Numbered from the stretch's first letter, positions 1-7,286 are shown. The stretch: 20,783 nucleotides of DNA from Tidjanibacter sp. (GCA_017628675.1 JAGBYS010000074.1:1-20783); one strand, 5' to 3'. The notes: generated from the sequence alone by a model not told the origin. A program made the numbers and translations.

Positions 1-1
1 A

Positions 2-28
2 GCCCTTTTGGCCCCTTCGGCCCTTTCT
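2..28. repeat. Three degenerate 9-nt tandem units
   Basis: Three consecutive 9-mers (GCCCTTTTG, GCCCCTTCG, GCCCTTTCT) share the frame GCCC-pyrimidine. They run into the window edge, so the array may be longer. The remaining sequence to about 110 is C/T/A-rich and holds no gene that I can see. Confidence 0.45.
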
Positions 29-127
29 CAAATTTTCACCCCACAACCCCCACCAAACATCTGACTATTAGCCCATTGCGCCTCATCACCCACCACCTAT
101 GCACACCACAAAATTTTCAATTTTCCA

Positions 128-152
128 CTTTCAACTTTCAACTTTCAACTTT
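128..152 (+). repeat. Heptamer array (CTTTCAA)x3 plus partial unit
   Basis: Three perfect tandem copies of CTTTCAA (128-148) are followed by CTTT. The last full unit ends 10 nt before the -7 element at 159-166. The same heptamer in the same orientation and at the same distance precedes the glnS promoter on the minus strand (18745-18763). Confidence 0.85.
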
Positions 153-166
153 TATTTCTATTTTTG
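136..166 (+). promoter_or_regulatory. Bacteroidales-type promoter of the MqnA-like gene
   Basis: TATTTTTG at 159-166 matches the -7 consensus TAnnTTTG exactly. At a 19-nt spacing upstream lies TTTC (136-139), inside the heptamer array, in the place of the -33 TTTG. Transcription would begin near 173, giving a leader of about 70 nt. That leader holds a small hairpin, GGGGTG (177-182) pairing with CGCCCC (189-194), one pair being G-U. Confidence 0.55.
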
Positions 167-240
167 TAGGCTGTTAGGGGTGTAGAAGCGCCCCGACAGA
201 GAGATAATACAAGTTGAACTAATGGCAAAAATGGAGATGG

Positions 241-777
241 ATGATGTCCCTGTCAGTAAAAATTGCAGCCCCTGCGACACTCAGCGCAGTGCCATTGGTC
301 TATGGCTTGCGCTCGGCTAAGGAGATAACGGCCGAGGTCGCACTTCTTCCACAGAACGAAATAGTAGATGCTCTTCGTGAGGGTCGCGCCGATGTGGCGC
401 TCCTCGCGGCGGATGTTGCACGCACCATTGAGGGGGTCAAGATTGTGACCGACTTCTGCGTGGCCTCTGCCGAGAAGGGTGGCTCGGTGAGCCTTGCCGA
501 CGAGTGGGGCATTACGCCCGATGCGCCCGTCTATGGCATCATAGTTGCCCGTGAGGGTGTCGAGCCCGAGGTGCTGGACGCCATTGAACGCGGACTCACC
601 ACCGGCGTGGAGCGCATATATGAGGCACTGCTCTCGCAGGCCGAGTGCCCCCGTGTGGAGGACTATAATTATCTCACCACCACTGTAGACTATCTGTTTG
701 ACGCTAAAAAACATACGGCATTGGAGGCCTTCTGGAAAAAGCTCAAAAAAGCGACCTCCCACGCCAACCCGGGCTGA
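241..777 (+). CDS. MqnA-like protein lacking the second lobe
   Basis: This 178-residue protein resembles MqnA, the chorismate dehydratase of the futalosine menaquinone pathway (periplasmic-binding-protein fold, cytoplasmic). Residues 6-76 follow the first MqnA lobe: a PLVYGL segment, then a ligand-domain stretch reading REGRADVALLAADVA and TDFCVAS. Residues 83-126 follow the region that normally starts the return to lobe 1 (SLADEWGIT, then VYGIIVAREG). Residues 141-169 match the family's C-terminal helix region. About 85 residues between CVAS and the DEW motif, normally lobe 2, are absent. The N-terminal S-Y-L-N-T motif is replaced by PATLSA, so its conserved Asn is missing. Family mature length is about 250 residues or more. 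The start could be ATG 241 or ATG 244. The reading frame is intact with ordinary codon use, so it looks like a maintained gene. Dehydratase activity is doubtful. A ligand-binding or partner role is only a guess. Confidence 0.72.
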   Translation: MMSLSVKIAAPATLSAVPLVYGLRSAKEITAEVALLPQNEIVDALREGRADVALLAADVARTIEGVKIVTDFCVASAEKGGSVSLADEWGITPDAPVYGIIVAREGVEPEVLDAIERGLTTGVERIYEALLSQAECPRVEDYNYLTTTVDYLFDAKKHTALEAFWKKLKKATSHANPG

Positions 778-797
778 CTGAAATAAGGAGCCGCAGG

Positions 798-836
798 GGG
801 CGTAAGACGCCCTACTGACGGCTGTCCATTCGGACA
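798..836 (+). promoter_or_regulatory. Two small hairpins in the corA leader
   Basis: GGGCG (798-802) pairs with CGCCC (808-812) around TAAGA, and TGTCC (823-827) pairs with GGACA (832-836) around ATTC. An alternative pairing uses GGCTGT (820-825) with ACAGCC (870-875), close to the corA start. The first two could also be a weak terminator after the MqnA-like gene. No -7 element is visible in this 105-bp gap, so corA may be read from the upstream promoter. Confidence 0.35.
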
Positions 837-882
837 ATTTAAGGAAAACACGGTCACCTCTAAATCCGAACAGCCCGCGAAA

Positions 883-1830
883 ATGATTACAATTTACCTC
901 AAACAATACAACAAAATCGTACGCGAAGCCGACATCAAACTCTTCGATGAACTCGGCTACGACGATATCTTGTGGATCGACCTGCTCTCGCCCACCATCC
1001 AGGAGCGTAAGGCAGTCGAGAATTTTATGGAACTCAACCTCTTGACCCGTCAGCAGATAGAGGAGATTGAGTCCACCTCGAAGTACTCCGAGACGGAGAA
1101 CGCCATCTTCTCCAATACCAACTTCTTTGTGCCGCAGCCCGATGGTCTGTTCACCGTCGAGCCCGTGTCGTTCATCGTGAGTGAGGGTGTGCTCATCACC
1201 ACCCGCAACGCCGAGTTCCGCACCTTCAACGAGGCGGCCAAGAGGCTTCAGATGAATGCGCGCGCATATAACACAGGTTACCACCTTCTGATCTCCATTC
1301 TGGAGGTGAGAATCGACGCGGACGCGGACCTTGTGGAGAATGTGGCCAAGCAGATTGCCTCGCTCAGCAAGGAGATCTCGGTGGATGGCGAGGTCGACAA
1401 GCGCGACATCACCCGCATCAACCTGTTGCAGGAGCAGACGATGTTGATTCGTGAGAACATCTTCGACCGTCAGCGTATCCTCTCGGGCATCCAGCGAAGC
1501 GAGCGATTCCCGAACGATATCTACCCCCGTCTGCAGCTTATGATGAGGGATGTGAACTCACTGATTTCGCACGCCGACTTCAGCTTTGAGCGTCTTGACT
1601 ATCTGCAAGATACGGCGCTGGGTCTGATCACCATCGAGCAGAACAACTCCTCAAAGATTCTGGCCCTCGCATCGGTCGTATTCCTTCCCGCAACCCTGGT
1701 GGCGAGTATCTACGGTATGAACTTCAAGAAGATGCCTTTCCTCGATTGGGACTACGGCTGGATTGTGGCAATGCTCCTTATCATCGCCCTTGCAGGCGGC
1801 ACCTATCTGCTCTGCAAACGCATAAAGTAA
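883..1830 (+). CDS. corA: CorA family Mg2+/divalent cation channel
   Basis: This is a 315-residue CorA channel. CorA forms a pentamer in the inner membrane and admits Mg2+ (or Co2+/Ni2+). The long cytoplasmic N-terminal domain ends in helical segments. Two membrane helices lie at about 258-277 and 292-310. The signature G-M-N is at 278-280, at the end of the first helix and after VASIY. The periplasmic loop reads MPFLDWDYGW, where the commonest CorA form is MPEL, so the loop's usual Glu is Phe here. Length is normal for the family (about 315-350). It lies 105 bp after the MqnA-like gene on the same strand and ends in TAA TAA just before a strong terminator. Assignment to the family is secure. 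The transported ion is inferred. Confidence 0.93.
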   Translation: MITIYLKQYNKIVREADIKLFDELGYDDILWIDLLSPTIQERKAVENFMELNLLTRQQIEEIESTSKYSETENAIFSNTNFFVPQPDGLFTVEPVSFIVSEGVLITTRNAEFRTFNEAAKRLQMNARAYNTGYHLLISILEVRIDADADLVENVAKQIASLSKEISVDGEVDKRDITRINLLQEQTMLIRENIFDRQRILSGIQRSERFPNDIYPRLQLMMRDVNSLISHADFSFERLDYLQDTALGLITIEQNNSSKILALASVVFLPATLVASIYGMNFKKMPFLDWDYGWIVAMLLIIALAGGTYLLCKRIK

Positions 1831-1854
1831 TAATGTATAAAAACACCAAACACA

Positions 1855-1892
1855 AAGAAGGCCGTGAGCAGTCGCTCACGGCCTTCTTGTTT
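1855..1892. terminator. Bidirectional rho-independent terminator (corA / MFS)
   Basis: A perfect 15-bp stem (1855-1869 with 1874-1888) closes on an AGTC loop and is followed by GTTT on the plus strand. On the minus strand the stem is followed by a T-rich tract. It lies between the convergent ends of corA and the sugar permease and should serve both. Confidence 0.9.
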
Positions 1893-1913
1893 ATGCCTCA
1901 ACCCACGAGCCGA

Positions 1914-3203
1914 TTACTCGGTGGGGATGTTTTTGTTTACATTCTTGCTACCCACGAGTGCGTAGAAGAGCAGGAAGGCAAGACCGGCAACGATCACCCA
2001 GTAGCTTGCAAGGTAGCTGCCCGACATATCGACGATTGCGTTCTGCAAGAGGGGGAGGATACCACCACCGCAAACCAGAGCCATAAAGATACCCGAAGCC
2101 TTCTCGGTGTACTTGCCGAGGCCCTCAACTGCAAGGTTGAAGATGCCACCCCACATTACCGAGGTGCAAAGACCGCAGAGTACCAACAGGGCTGCATTGA
2201 CGGGAACCTGTGCCAGACCGAAGCCCTCGGTGCCCTTGAATACGGGGAGATTAACCGAGGTTGCGGGATCGAGGAAGATGGCGCCACCAACGAAGATAAG
2301 ACCGATGATCGATACAGCCGAGAGCATACTCTTGGCCGACACTTTGCTACCGATGGAGGCACCCACAAGGCGGCCCACCAACATCAACAACCAGTAGGTT
2401 GCGGTCACGGTACTTGCAATAGCCTCAGCGCCCTTCTCGACATTCAGACCACCATTCTGCAGCCATTTCTGAAGCACATTGGGGATACCAACCTCAACAC
2501 CTACATAGATGAAGATAGCGATAGCGCCCAGGACAAAGTGGCGGAACGACATAGGACCATATTTGGATTTCTCGCCCTCAACGACCTTCTGGGGCTCATT
2601 CTCGGGAATCTTGGTGAGCGAGATAACCACAAATGCCAGAGCAAAGATGGCCAGAGCGATGAACATCAAGGGGAATACCTGGCTGATCTTGGCGTCCACA
2701 ATGCTGGGAACGAATACACCTGTAAGGAAGATAACGGCAGTACCCATCAGCGAGTTGAACGAGCCACCAATCTGGATGAGCTGGTTGCCCTTGTTGCCAC
2801 CACCACCGAGCTTGTTCAGCATAGGGTTAACAACAATGTTGAGCATACACATCGAGAAGCCGGCAACGAATGCACCGAGGAGGTAGATGCCGAATGCGAG
2901 GTTACCCTCCAGCAGGCCTGCGATGGTCTGGATACCTACGCCCACAAAGCCCACAATTACAGCAGCAAGTGCAGTGAATTTGTAACCCTTTTTCTGCAGC
3001 ATATTACCTGCGGGAATACCCATACAAGCGTATGCAATGAAGTTGGCGAACACGCCGAGAGTACCCATCCAGTTGGCTACATTGAACTGGTTTTTGAGCA
3101 CATCACCCATAGGCGATGCGAGGTTGGTAACGAACGAAATCATACCAAACAGCAGAATCATCACCAAGATAGGCAATGTGTAATTTTGTTTTTTCTGATT
3201 CAT
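1914..3203 (-). CDS. FHS-family sugar MFS transporter (FucP/GluP-like)
   Basis: This 429-residue polytopic inner-membrane permease has about 12 hydrophobic segments, in two halves separated by a charged cytoplasmic loop at about 198-220. The N-terminal half carries the fucose/glucose-galactose symporter pattern: SFVTNLASPMGDVL in helix 1, GIPAGNMLQKKGYK at 62-74 and NPML at 126-129. The second half opens with YVGVEVGIPNVL (233-244), equivalent to the FucP segment around its membrane Glu. FHS members couple hexose uptake to H+ or Na+. The substrate here cannot be read from sequence. The gene is monocistronic: it is convergent with corA and divergent from the TonB-domain gene. The upstream minus strand has only a poor promoter match (TATCTTGT, 3262-3255). 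The family is confident, the sugar unknown. Confidence 0.87.
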   Translation of the reverse strand: MNQKKQNYTLPILVMILLFGMISFVTNLASPMGDVLKNQFNVANWMGTLGVFANFIAYACMGIPAGNMLQKKGYKFTALAAVIVGFVGVGIQTIAGLLEGNLAFGIYLLGAFVAGFSMCMLNIVVNPMLNKLGGGGNKGNQLIQIGGSFNSLMGTAVIFLTGVFVPSIVDAKISQVFPLMFIALAIFALAFVVISLTKIPENEPQKVVEGEKSKYGPMSFRHFVLGAIAIFIYVGVEVGIPNVLQKWLQNGGLNVEKGAEAIASTVTATYWLLMLVGRLVGASIGSKVSAKSMLSAVSIIGLIFVGGAIFLDPATSVNLPVFKGTEGFGLAQVPVNAALLVLCGLCTSVMWGGIFNLAVEGLGKYTEKASGIFMALVCGGGILPLLQNAIVDMSGSYLASYWVIVAGLAFLLFYALVGSKNVNKNIPTE

Positions 3204-3326
3204 AGTCTTTTTGTTTTTTATGTAATACTTGTTGTTAATATTCCCAAAAACATCACAAGATAGGTATTTTTCTCGGGATAGGGGTCATTTGAGATGTTTT
3301 TTTTATTTTTAGTCCAAAATTGTCAA

Positions 3327-3356
3327 TTGTTTTTCTGGGCATATATTCTATCTTTG
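3327..3356 (+). promoter_or_regulatory. Promoter of the TonB-domain gene
   Basis: TATCTTTG at 3349-3356 is an exact TAnnTTTG -7 element. TTG at 3327-3329 lies 19 nt upstream as a -33 element. Transcription would begin near 3363, giving a leader of about 36 nt before ATG 3399. Confidence 0.7.
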
Positions 3357-3398
3357 TGATAGAAATCTTGCTTTTGCAACCTCATATTTTAGACCAAA

Positions 3399-4391
3399 AT
3401 GAAAATTTTTCAACACCTTGCGTGGATTGCCGCAGCGTTAATTTTAGGCAGTGCCGTCTCGCACGCCCAACAACTAATGCTCCCCAATGTAGATTTTGCC
3501 ACCTATGAGCAGGAGGCTATTGAGGCGGTGAAGCAGCTTTCTCGAAAGGGTGGTTTCAAGAAGAACGAGAACTACTATCATCTCTATTTCTTTGCGGCTA
3601 GCAAGCGCGAGGGGGTGGAGTGGGACAATATCAAAACCCAGGCCGATTTCATTAGGGCCTTGGATTTTCAGACGCCCGTGAAGTTTGAGGGTTACTCCGA
3701 GCCGACAAATATCTTTGCCGACTACATCTACACCGACAAGGGTAAGGTGAGGTGGGTATATGCCAACGGCGAGGCTTCGGTGGTCGATCCCAAAAAGCAA
3801 AGCGGAAACTCTCCTCAAAACAAGTTTATGCAAGTGGTTATGTACCAATACCAGATTGTGTTTGTTGTAGAGGGGCTGCCCCAAGATGTATTTTTCGGCA
3901 TCAAGGATGGAGTTGTCTATGTGACTGACCACGTTATTTGGGAGGCCTACGACACACAAACCTTTACCGAGTGCCTCGAGAAGGGAACATTCCGACGAAT
4001 CGTTAACGGTCAGAGCGGTGCCGCAATGCTTTCTACTAAAGAGGATGATTTGGTCGAAGGGTTAGCTACACCTCCAACTTTCCAGGGTGGTGATATCAAT
4101 AGGTTCAGGAGTTGGTTCTCAAGTGAGATTAGTAAATTATTGCAGTTAGGTATAGATATTTCAAGCACAAAGACAGTTTTGAGTTTCGTTGTCGGGTTGG
4201 ATGGTTCGGTGGAGCAGGTGACTATTGAATCAACAGACAACATAGAGATGGCAAAAATGGGCGTTCAGGTGTTGCAAAACGCCCCACGATGGACACCCGG
4301 ATTGCGTAGCAACGGCGAGCCAGTAAAGGTGTCCTATAAACTACCATTCAACATAGATGTCAAAAATGCTTCGACGGTCGGAGCATACTAA
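3399..4391 (+). CDS. Exported protein with TonB-type C-terminal domain
   Basis: This 330-residue protein starts with a cleavable signal peptide (positive start, hydrophobic core 8-20, likely cut after SHA at 23). Residues 30-215 form a region that I do not recognise. Residues 225-319 fit the TonB C-terminal fold: PTFQGGDINRF, then VVGLDGSVEQVTIE, then APRWTPGLRSNGEPVKVSYKLPF. The W-x-P-G motif (298-301) and the G-x-P-V-x-x-x-Y step are typical. True TonB proteins have an uncleaved membrane anchor and a Pro-rich spacer reaching across the periplasm. Neither is present, and no exbB/exbD lies nearby. It is probably a free periplasmic or outer-membrane protein that uses the fold for binding, not a classical energy transducer. 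The stretch from about 4010 to 4260 is noticeably more AT-rich than its surroundings. The gene stands alone between a promoter and a terminator. Confidence 0.8.
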   Translation: MKIFQHLAWIAAALILGSAVSHAQQLMLPNVDFATYEQEAIEAVKQLSRKGGFKKNENYYHLYFFAASKREGVEWDNIKTQADFIRALDFQTPVKFEGYSEPTNIFADYIYTDKGKVRWVYANGEASVVDPKKQSGNSPQNKFMQVVMYQYQIVFVVEGLPQDVFFGIKDGVVYVTDHVIWEAYDTQTFTECLEKGTFRRIVNGQSGAAMLSTKEDDLVEGLATPPTFQGGDINRFRSWFSSEISKLLQLGIDISSTKTVLSFVVGLDGSVEQVTIESTDNIEMAKMGVQVLQNAPRWTPGLRSNGEPVKVSYKLPFNIDVKNASTVGAY

Positions 4392-4398
4392 GAATAAT

Positions 4399-4440
4399 AC
4401 AAGCCCCCGTTTCTGCGGGGGCTTGTTTGTGTTTTTTGTT
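4399..4440. terminator. Rho-independent terminator (TonB-domain gene / ruvB)
   Basis: An 11-bp stem (4399-4409 with 4416-4426), rich in G-C pairs, closes on a TTTCTG loop and is followed on the plus strand by a long T-rich tract. It starts 7 bases past the stop of the plus-strand gene. Its reverse reading has ATTATTCTT after the stem, so it may also end ruvB transcripts. Confidence 0.9.
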
Positions 4441-4459
4441 TTTTTCACACACTCTCTGG

Positions 4460-5470
4460 TTAGAAAAGTGTCGTGTCGTCGGGATTTTTGGTGTAGCCGA
4501 GGTGGGTGTAGGCCAGGTCGGTGGCCTCCCTACCGCGGGGTGTGCGCTTGAGAAAGCCTTCTTTTATGAGGAAGGGTTCGTATACCTCCTCAATAGTTCC
4601 GGCCTCCTCGCTCACGGAGGTGGCGATGGTGTTCACACCCACGGGGCCTCCGCCAAACTTCTCAATAATCGTGCGAAGAATCTTGTTGTCCATCTCGTCG
4701 AGGCCTCGGGAGTCGATGTTCAGCGCCTCGAGTGCTCGGCGGGTGATGGCCAGGTTTATCTTGCCGTCGCCCTCGACCATAGCAAAGTCCCTCACACGGC
4801 GCAGCAGCGAGTTGGCAATACGGGGTGTGCCACGACTCCTGAGAGCCACCTCGTGGGCCGCCTGGTCGTCAATCTTCACGCCGAGGATGCCGGCCGAGCG
4901 CTTCACAATGCCGCTCAGCACATCTGTGTCGTAGTACTGCAGGTGGCAGGTGATACCAAAGCGGGCCCTCAGAGGCGAGGTCAGAAGGCCGCTACGGGTG
5001 GTGGCACCAATGAGGGTGAAGGGTGCAAGCTCAATCTGTATCGAGCGAGCCGAGGGGCCCTTGTCGAGCACGATGTCTATTTTGTAGTCCTCCATTGCCG
5101 AGTAGAGGTACTCCTCCACGATGGGGCTCAGGCGGTGAATCTCATCAATAAAGAGCACATCTCCCTCCGAGAGGTTCGTCAGAAGGCCTGCCAGGTCGCC
5201 CGGCTTGTCCAGCACAGGGCCGCTGGTCACCTTCAGCGAGGAGCCCATCTCGTTGGCCACAATGTTTGCCAGGGTGGTCTTACCAAGTCCCGGAGGGCCG
5301 TGGAAGAGCACGTGGTCGAGCGACTCACCCCTCATCAGGGCGGCCTTTATGAAGATGCGGAGGTTGTCCACGATTTTCTGTTGTCCGTGGAAGTTGTCGA
5401 GCTCTTGTGGGCGGATTTTATTCTCAAAATCGGCGTCACTCTCGATGTTTCGGATTGCTGATGTTGCCAT
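4460..5470 (-). CDS. ruvB: Holliday junction branch migration helicase RuvB
   Basis: RuvB is the AAA+ motor that, with RuvA, drives branch migration of Holliday junctions before RuvC cleavage. The protein is 336 residues, the usual length. Visible motifs are Walker A GPPGLGKT (58-65), Walker B LFIDEIH (106-112), sensor 1 GATTR (155-159), the arginine-finger region SPLRARFG (165-172, R170) and a sensor 2 region [13 protein letters not shown]. The C-terminal winged helix has [11 protein letters not shown] and [17 protein letters not shown]. The ATG directly follows the TAA of the upstream gene (TAAATG), so translation is probably coupled. ruvA and ruvC are not in the window. Confidence 0.98.
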   Translation of the reverse strand: MATSAIRNIESDADFENKIRPQELDNFHGQQKIVDNLRIFIKAALMRGESLDHVLFHGPPGLGKTTLANIVANEMGSSLKVTSGPVLDKPGDLAGLLTNLSEGDVLFIDEIHRLSPIVEEYLYSAMEDYKIDIVLDKGPSARSIQIELAPFTLIGATTRSGLLTSPLRARFGITCHLQYYDTDVLSGIVKRSAGILGVKIDDQAAHEVALRSRGTPRIANSLLRRVRDFAMVEGDGKINLAITRRALEALNIDSRGLDEMDNKILRTIIEKFGGGPVGVNTIATSVSEEAGTIEEVYEPFLIKEGFLKRTPRGREATDLAYTHLGYTKNPDDTTLF

Positions 5471-7066
5471 TTATGCGTTGTTGTGTCTTTTGTTGTTTTC
5501 TCTCTCTTGTGATGCCTCAAAGCGGCTCCTGACGATCTCGCCCAGACTCCTGCCCGTAATCTTACTCTCGAGCCAGGAGAGCAGGTCGAGGTAGTAGAAG
5601 GTACGACGCTCATAGGGGTGATTCTCATAGGGTTTGAGCCTTTCGTAGAGGTTCTTGAACTCCTTTTTGAGGTCTATGGCATTGACCGAGCCTATGCTCT
5701 TGAAGAAGGAGAATATCTCGGACTTCATCTCGGTCATATCCTTCATCTTCACAATGAACGAGTAGACCGAGCGTATCTGGTAGTCGATGTTGAAGTCCAG
5801 GCCCGCATCGTAGAGGGCCATAAGGTTCAACATTCGGGCATAGCACTGCAAGTCGCGGCGTATGTTGTGGTCCTTGACGGCGATGATGTACGAAAGGTTC
5901 TCGATACACTTGGTGTAGTTGCCGTCGCCGAAGTAGAGGCTTGCCACCTTGAAGTAGAGGGGCATCTTCTCGTGGAGGGTGAGCCTGTCGCCATACCTCT
6001 TCAGGTAGGAGTCGATATTCTTGGCAATCCACAGACCATCCTTATAGGTACCCGCCATCAGACACTTGTTGAGCTGACCGGTGAAGAGGATACCCTGGGA
6101 GATCATCTGTGCGTTGTCGTTGAGCTGACCGACGCTCTGGCTCTCGTGCATAAACTCCTCAAGGGTGCGGTTGAAGGCGGAGTACTTGTGCATCAGGAAC
6201 ATACCGTCCAACACCTGGGAGTAGCCACGCATATAACTGTCATACATAACCTCCTTCATCTCGGGGTTGGCGTTGAAGTGGGCCACCCACTTGAGGGCGT
6301 AGCGATAGGAAAGGCCCGTCTTGTGGCAGATGTAGTAGTACCACGCCTTGGCCTGATAGTAGTAGAAGCGCTCCGTAAAGTTCATCTCCTTGCCCTCGAA
6401 AGCCTCAATTTTGGGAATGAAGTAGCTGTTCAGGCGGTCGATATCCTTCTGTGAGCGTGCAAAGCCGAGGTTCTGGTGGAGAGCATAGCACTGCACCGCA
6501 AGGCGTGAGAGGCTGGCGATATTGCTCAGGTGCTCGGAGATGACACTCGCCGCCTTGGCGGTGATGTCGGCAGCCTGGGTCATCTCGCTCGAGTAGCTGA
6601 GGACCTTGAGTTGTCGCTTGAGCTCCACAATGTCGAGGATGGCGGAGAGCATCTCGTGCTCCTTGGCCCTCTTCTCGGCCTTCTCGAGCATCTTCTGCGC
6701 CTCGCCGTAGAGTCCCTTGTCGAAGAGAATCTTCACAAAGTCGATCTGCTCGCGAATCTCCAGAGAGATGGAGTGCTGTGCGCCGAGCATACGGAGCGAG
6801 ATGAGAATCTGTCGGTAGAGGTGGGCCTTGAGGTTGGGCAGCTGCTGCTTGGAGATGGAGGGGCAGAGGGCGAGCACCTTGGCCTCGTCGTACTGCTCCA
6901 TCGCATCCAGACAGTCAAACAGGAGCAAAAACTTTGCCCCCTCGTTGCTGCCGAGCCTTGTGGAGTAGAGCTTGAAGTTGCGCTTCTCGGCCTTGCTCAT
7001 AAGCTTCACAAGGTCGAATACTCCCTCTCGTTTGTCGTTTTTCTTGTGTGTGGATATTTTTTCCAT
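5471..7066 (-). CDS. Unnamed Bacteroidota helical protein upstream of ruvB
   Basis: This 531-residue protein has no signal peptide or membrane segment and is predicted almost wholly alpha-helical by eye. The N-terminal part (about residues 17-95) has the pattern FDLVKLMSKAEKRNFKLYS, then a LLLFDCLDAM block. I know this pattern from a widespread, functionally uncharacterised Bacteroidota family. The rest (about 105-480) reads as paired helices with regularly placed Tyr, Leu and Ala, like a degenerate TPR-type solenoid, which would suggest a protein-binding scaffold. The C-terminal tail is basic and polar. The gene ends with TAA immediately before the ruvB ATG, and the two almost certainly share a transcript from the promoter near 7213. 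Co-transcription with ruvB hints at a housekeeping role, but no function can be assigned. Confidence 0.85.
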   Translation of the reverse strand: MEKISTHKKNDKREGVFDLVKLMSKAEKRNFKLYSTRLGSNEGAKFLLLFDCLDAMEQYDEAKVLALCPSISKQQLPNLKAHLYRQILISLRMLGAQHSISLEIREQIDFVKILFDKGLYGEAQKMLEKAEKRAKEHEMLSAILDIVELKRQLKVLSYSSEMTQAADITAKAASVISEHLSNIASLSRLAVQCYALHQNLGFARSQKDIDRLNSYFIPKIEAFEGKEMNFTERFYYYQAKAWYYYICHKTGLSYRYALKWVAHFNANPEMKEVMYDSYMRGYSQVLDGMFLMHKYSAFNRTLEEFMHESQSVGQLNDNAQMISQGILFTGQLNKCLMAGTYKDGLWIAKNIDSYLKRYGDRLTLHEKMPLYFKVASLYFGDGNYTKCIENLSYIIAVKDHNIRRDLQCYARMLNLMALYDAGLDFNIDYQIRSVYSFIVKMKDMTEMKSEIFSFFKSIGSVNAIDLKKEFKNLYERLKPYENHPYERRTFYYLDLLSWLESKITGRSLGEIVRSRFEASQERENNKRHNNA

Positions 7067-7136
7067 ATCTGCTCTTTGGCTCTAAACCCTATTGTGCTAC
7101 GCTGTTCTGTGGCTCTCAATCGTCGGGCAACACCCT

Positions 7137-7167
7137 GAGTATCAACACCAAAGTGGGGGCTATACTC
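7137..7167. promoter_or_regulatory. Hairpin in the long leader of the helical-protein/ruvB transcript
   Basis: GAGTAT (7137-7142) and ATACTC (7162-7167) form a perfect 6-bp outer stem, with a short inner CAC/GTG pairing. On the minus strand it lies inside the roughly 130-nt leader of the 5471-7066 gene. No T-run follows it in that direction. On the plus strand ATTTTTG follows, which could block reading towards 7334. Confidence 0.4.
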
Positions 7168-7205
7168 ATTTTTGCTCCGATGGCCAACCCGGCATAACGC
7201 ATCCA

Positions 7206-7213
7206 CAAAGGTA
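7206..7213 (-). promoter_or_regulatory. -7 element for the helical-protein/ruvB operon
   Basis: The minus strand reads TACCTTTG, an exact TAnnTTTG. Transcription would start near 7199, giving a leader of about 130 nt before the ATG at 7066. I see no convincing -33 TTTG at the right spacing. Confidence 0.55.
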
Positions 7214-7286
7214 TAAAAAAAGTGGAGAAAAGTCACCCCAAGCGAAGGTTTTTGCCACCAAGGGGCAGAAAATGGCCACAAATTAC

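Noticed and set aside
253..1284. 343-codon minus-strand frame opposite the MqnA-like gene and corA
   Set aside because: It spans two recognisable plus-strand genes and their gap, and has no domain pattern of its own.
3255..3262. Promoter for the sugar permease (TATCTTGT on the minus strand)
   Set aside because: It departs from TAnnTTTG and has no -33 partner, so I did not list it as a feature.
1746..3263. Long open frame on the plus strand (505 codons) opposite the sugar permease
   Set aside because: It is antisense to a clear membrane transporter, is composed of His/Asn/Thr/Cys-rich low-quality sequence, begins inside corA, and has no family resemblance. It is a codon-bias shadow.
4427..5461. 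344-codon plus-strand frame opposite ruvB
   Set aside because: RuvB motifs are complete on the minus strand, and the opposite frame is Val/Gly/His-rich shadow sequence running through a terminator.
5618..6454. 278-codon plus-strand frame opposite the helical protein
   Set aside because: Leu/Val/Glu-rich mirror of the real gene's codons, with no promoter and no family similarity.
7067..7200. Possible tRNA or known riboswitch in the 7067-7200 leader
   Set aside because: No cloverleaf, no CCA end and no known riboswitch core could be traced; only one hairpin is supported.
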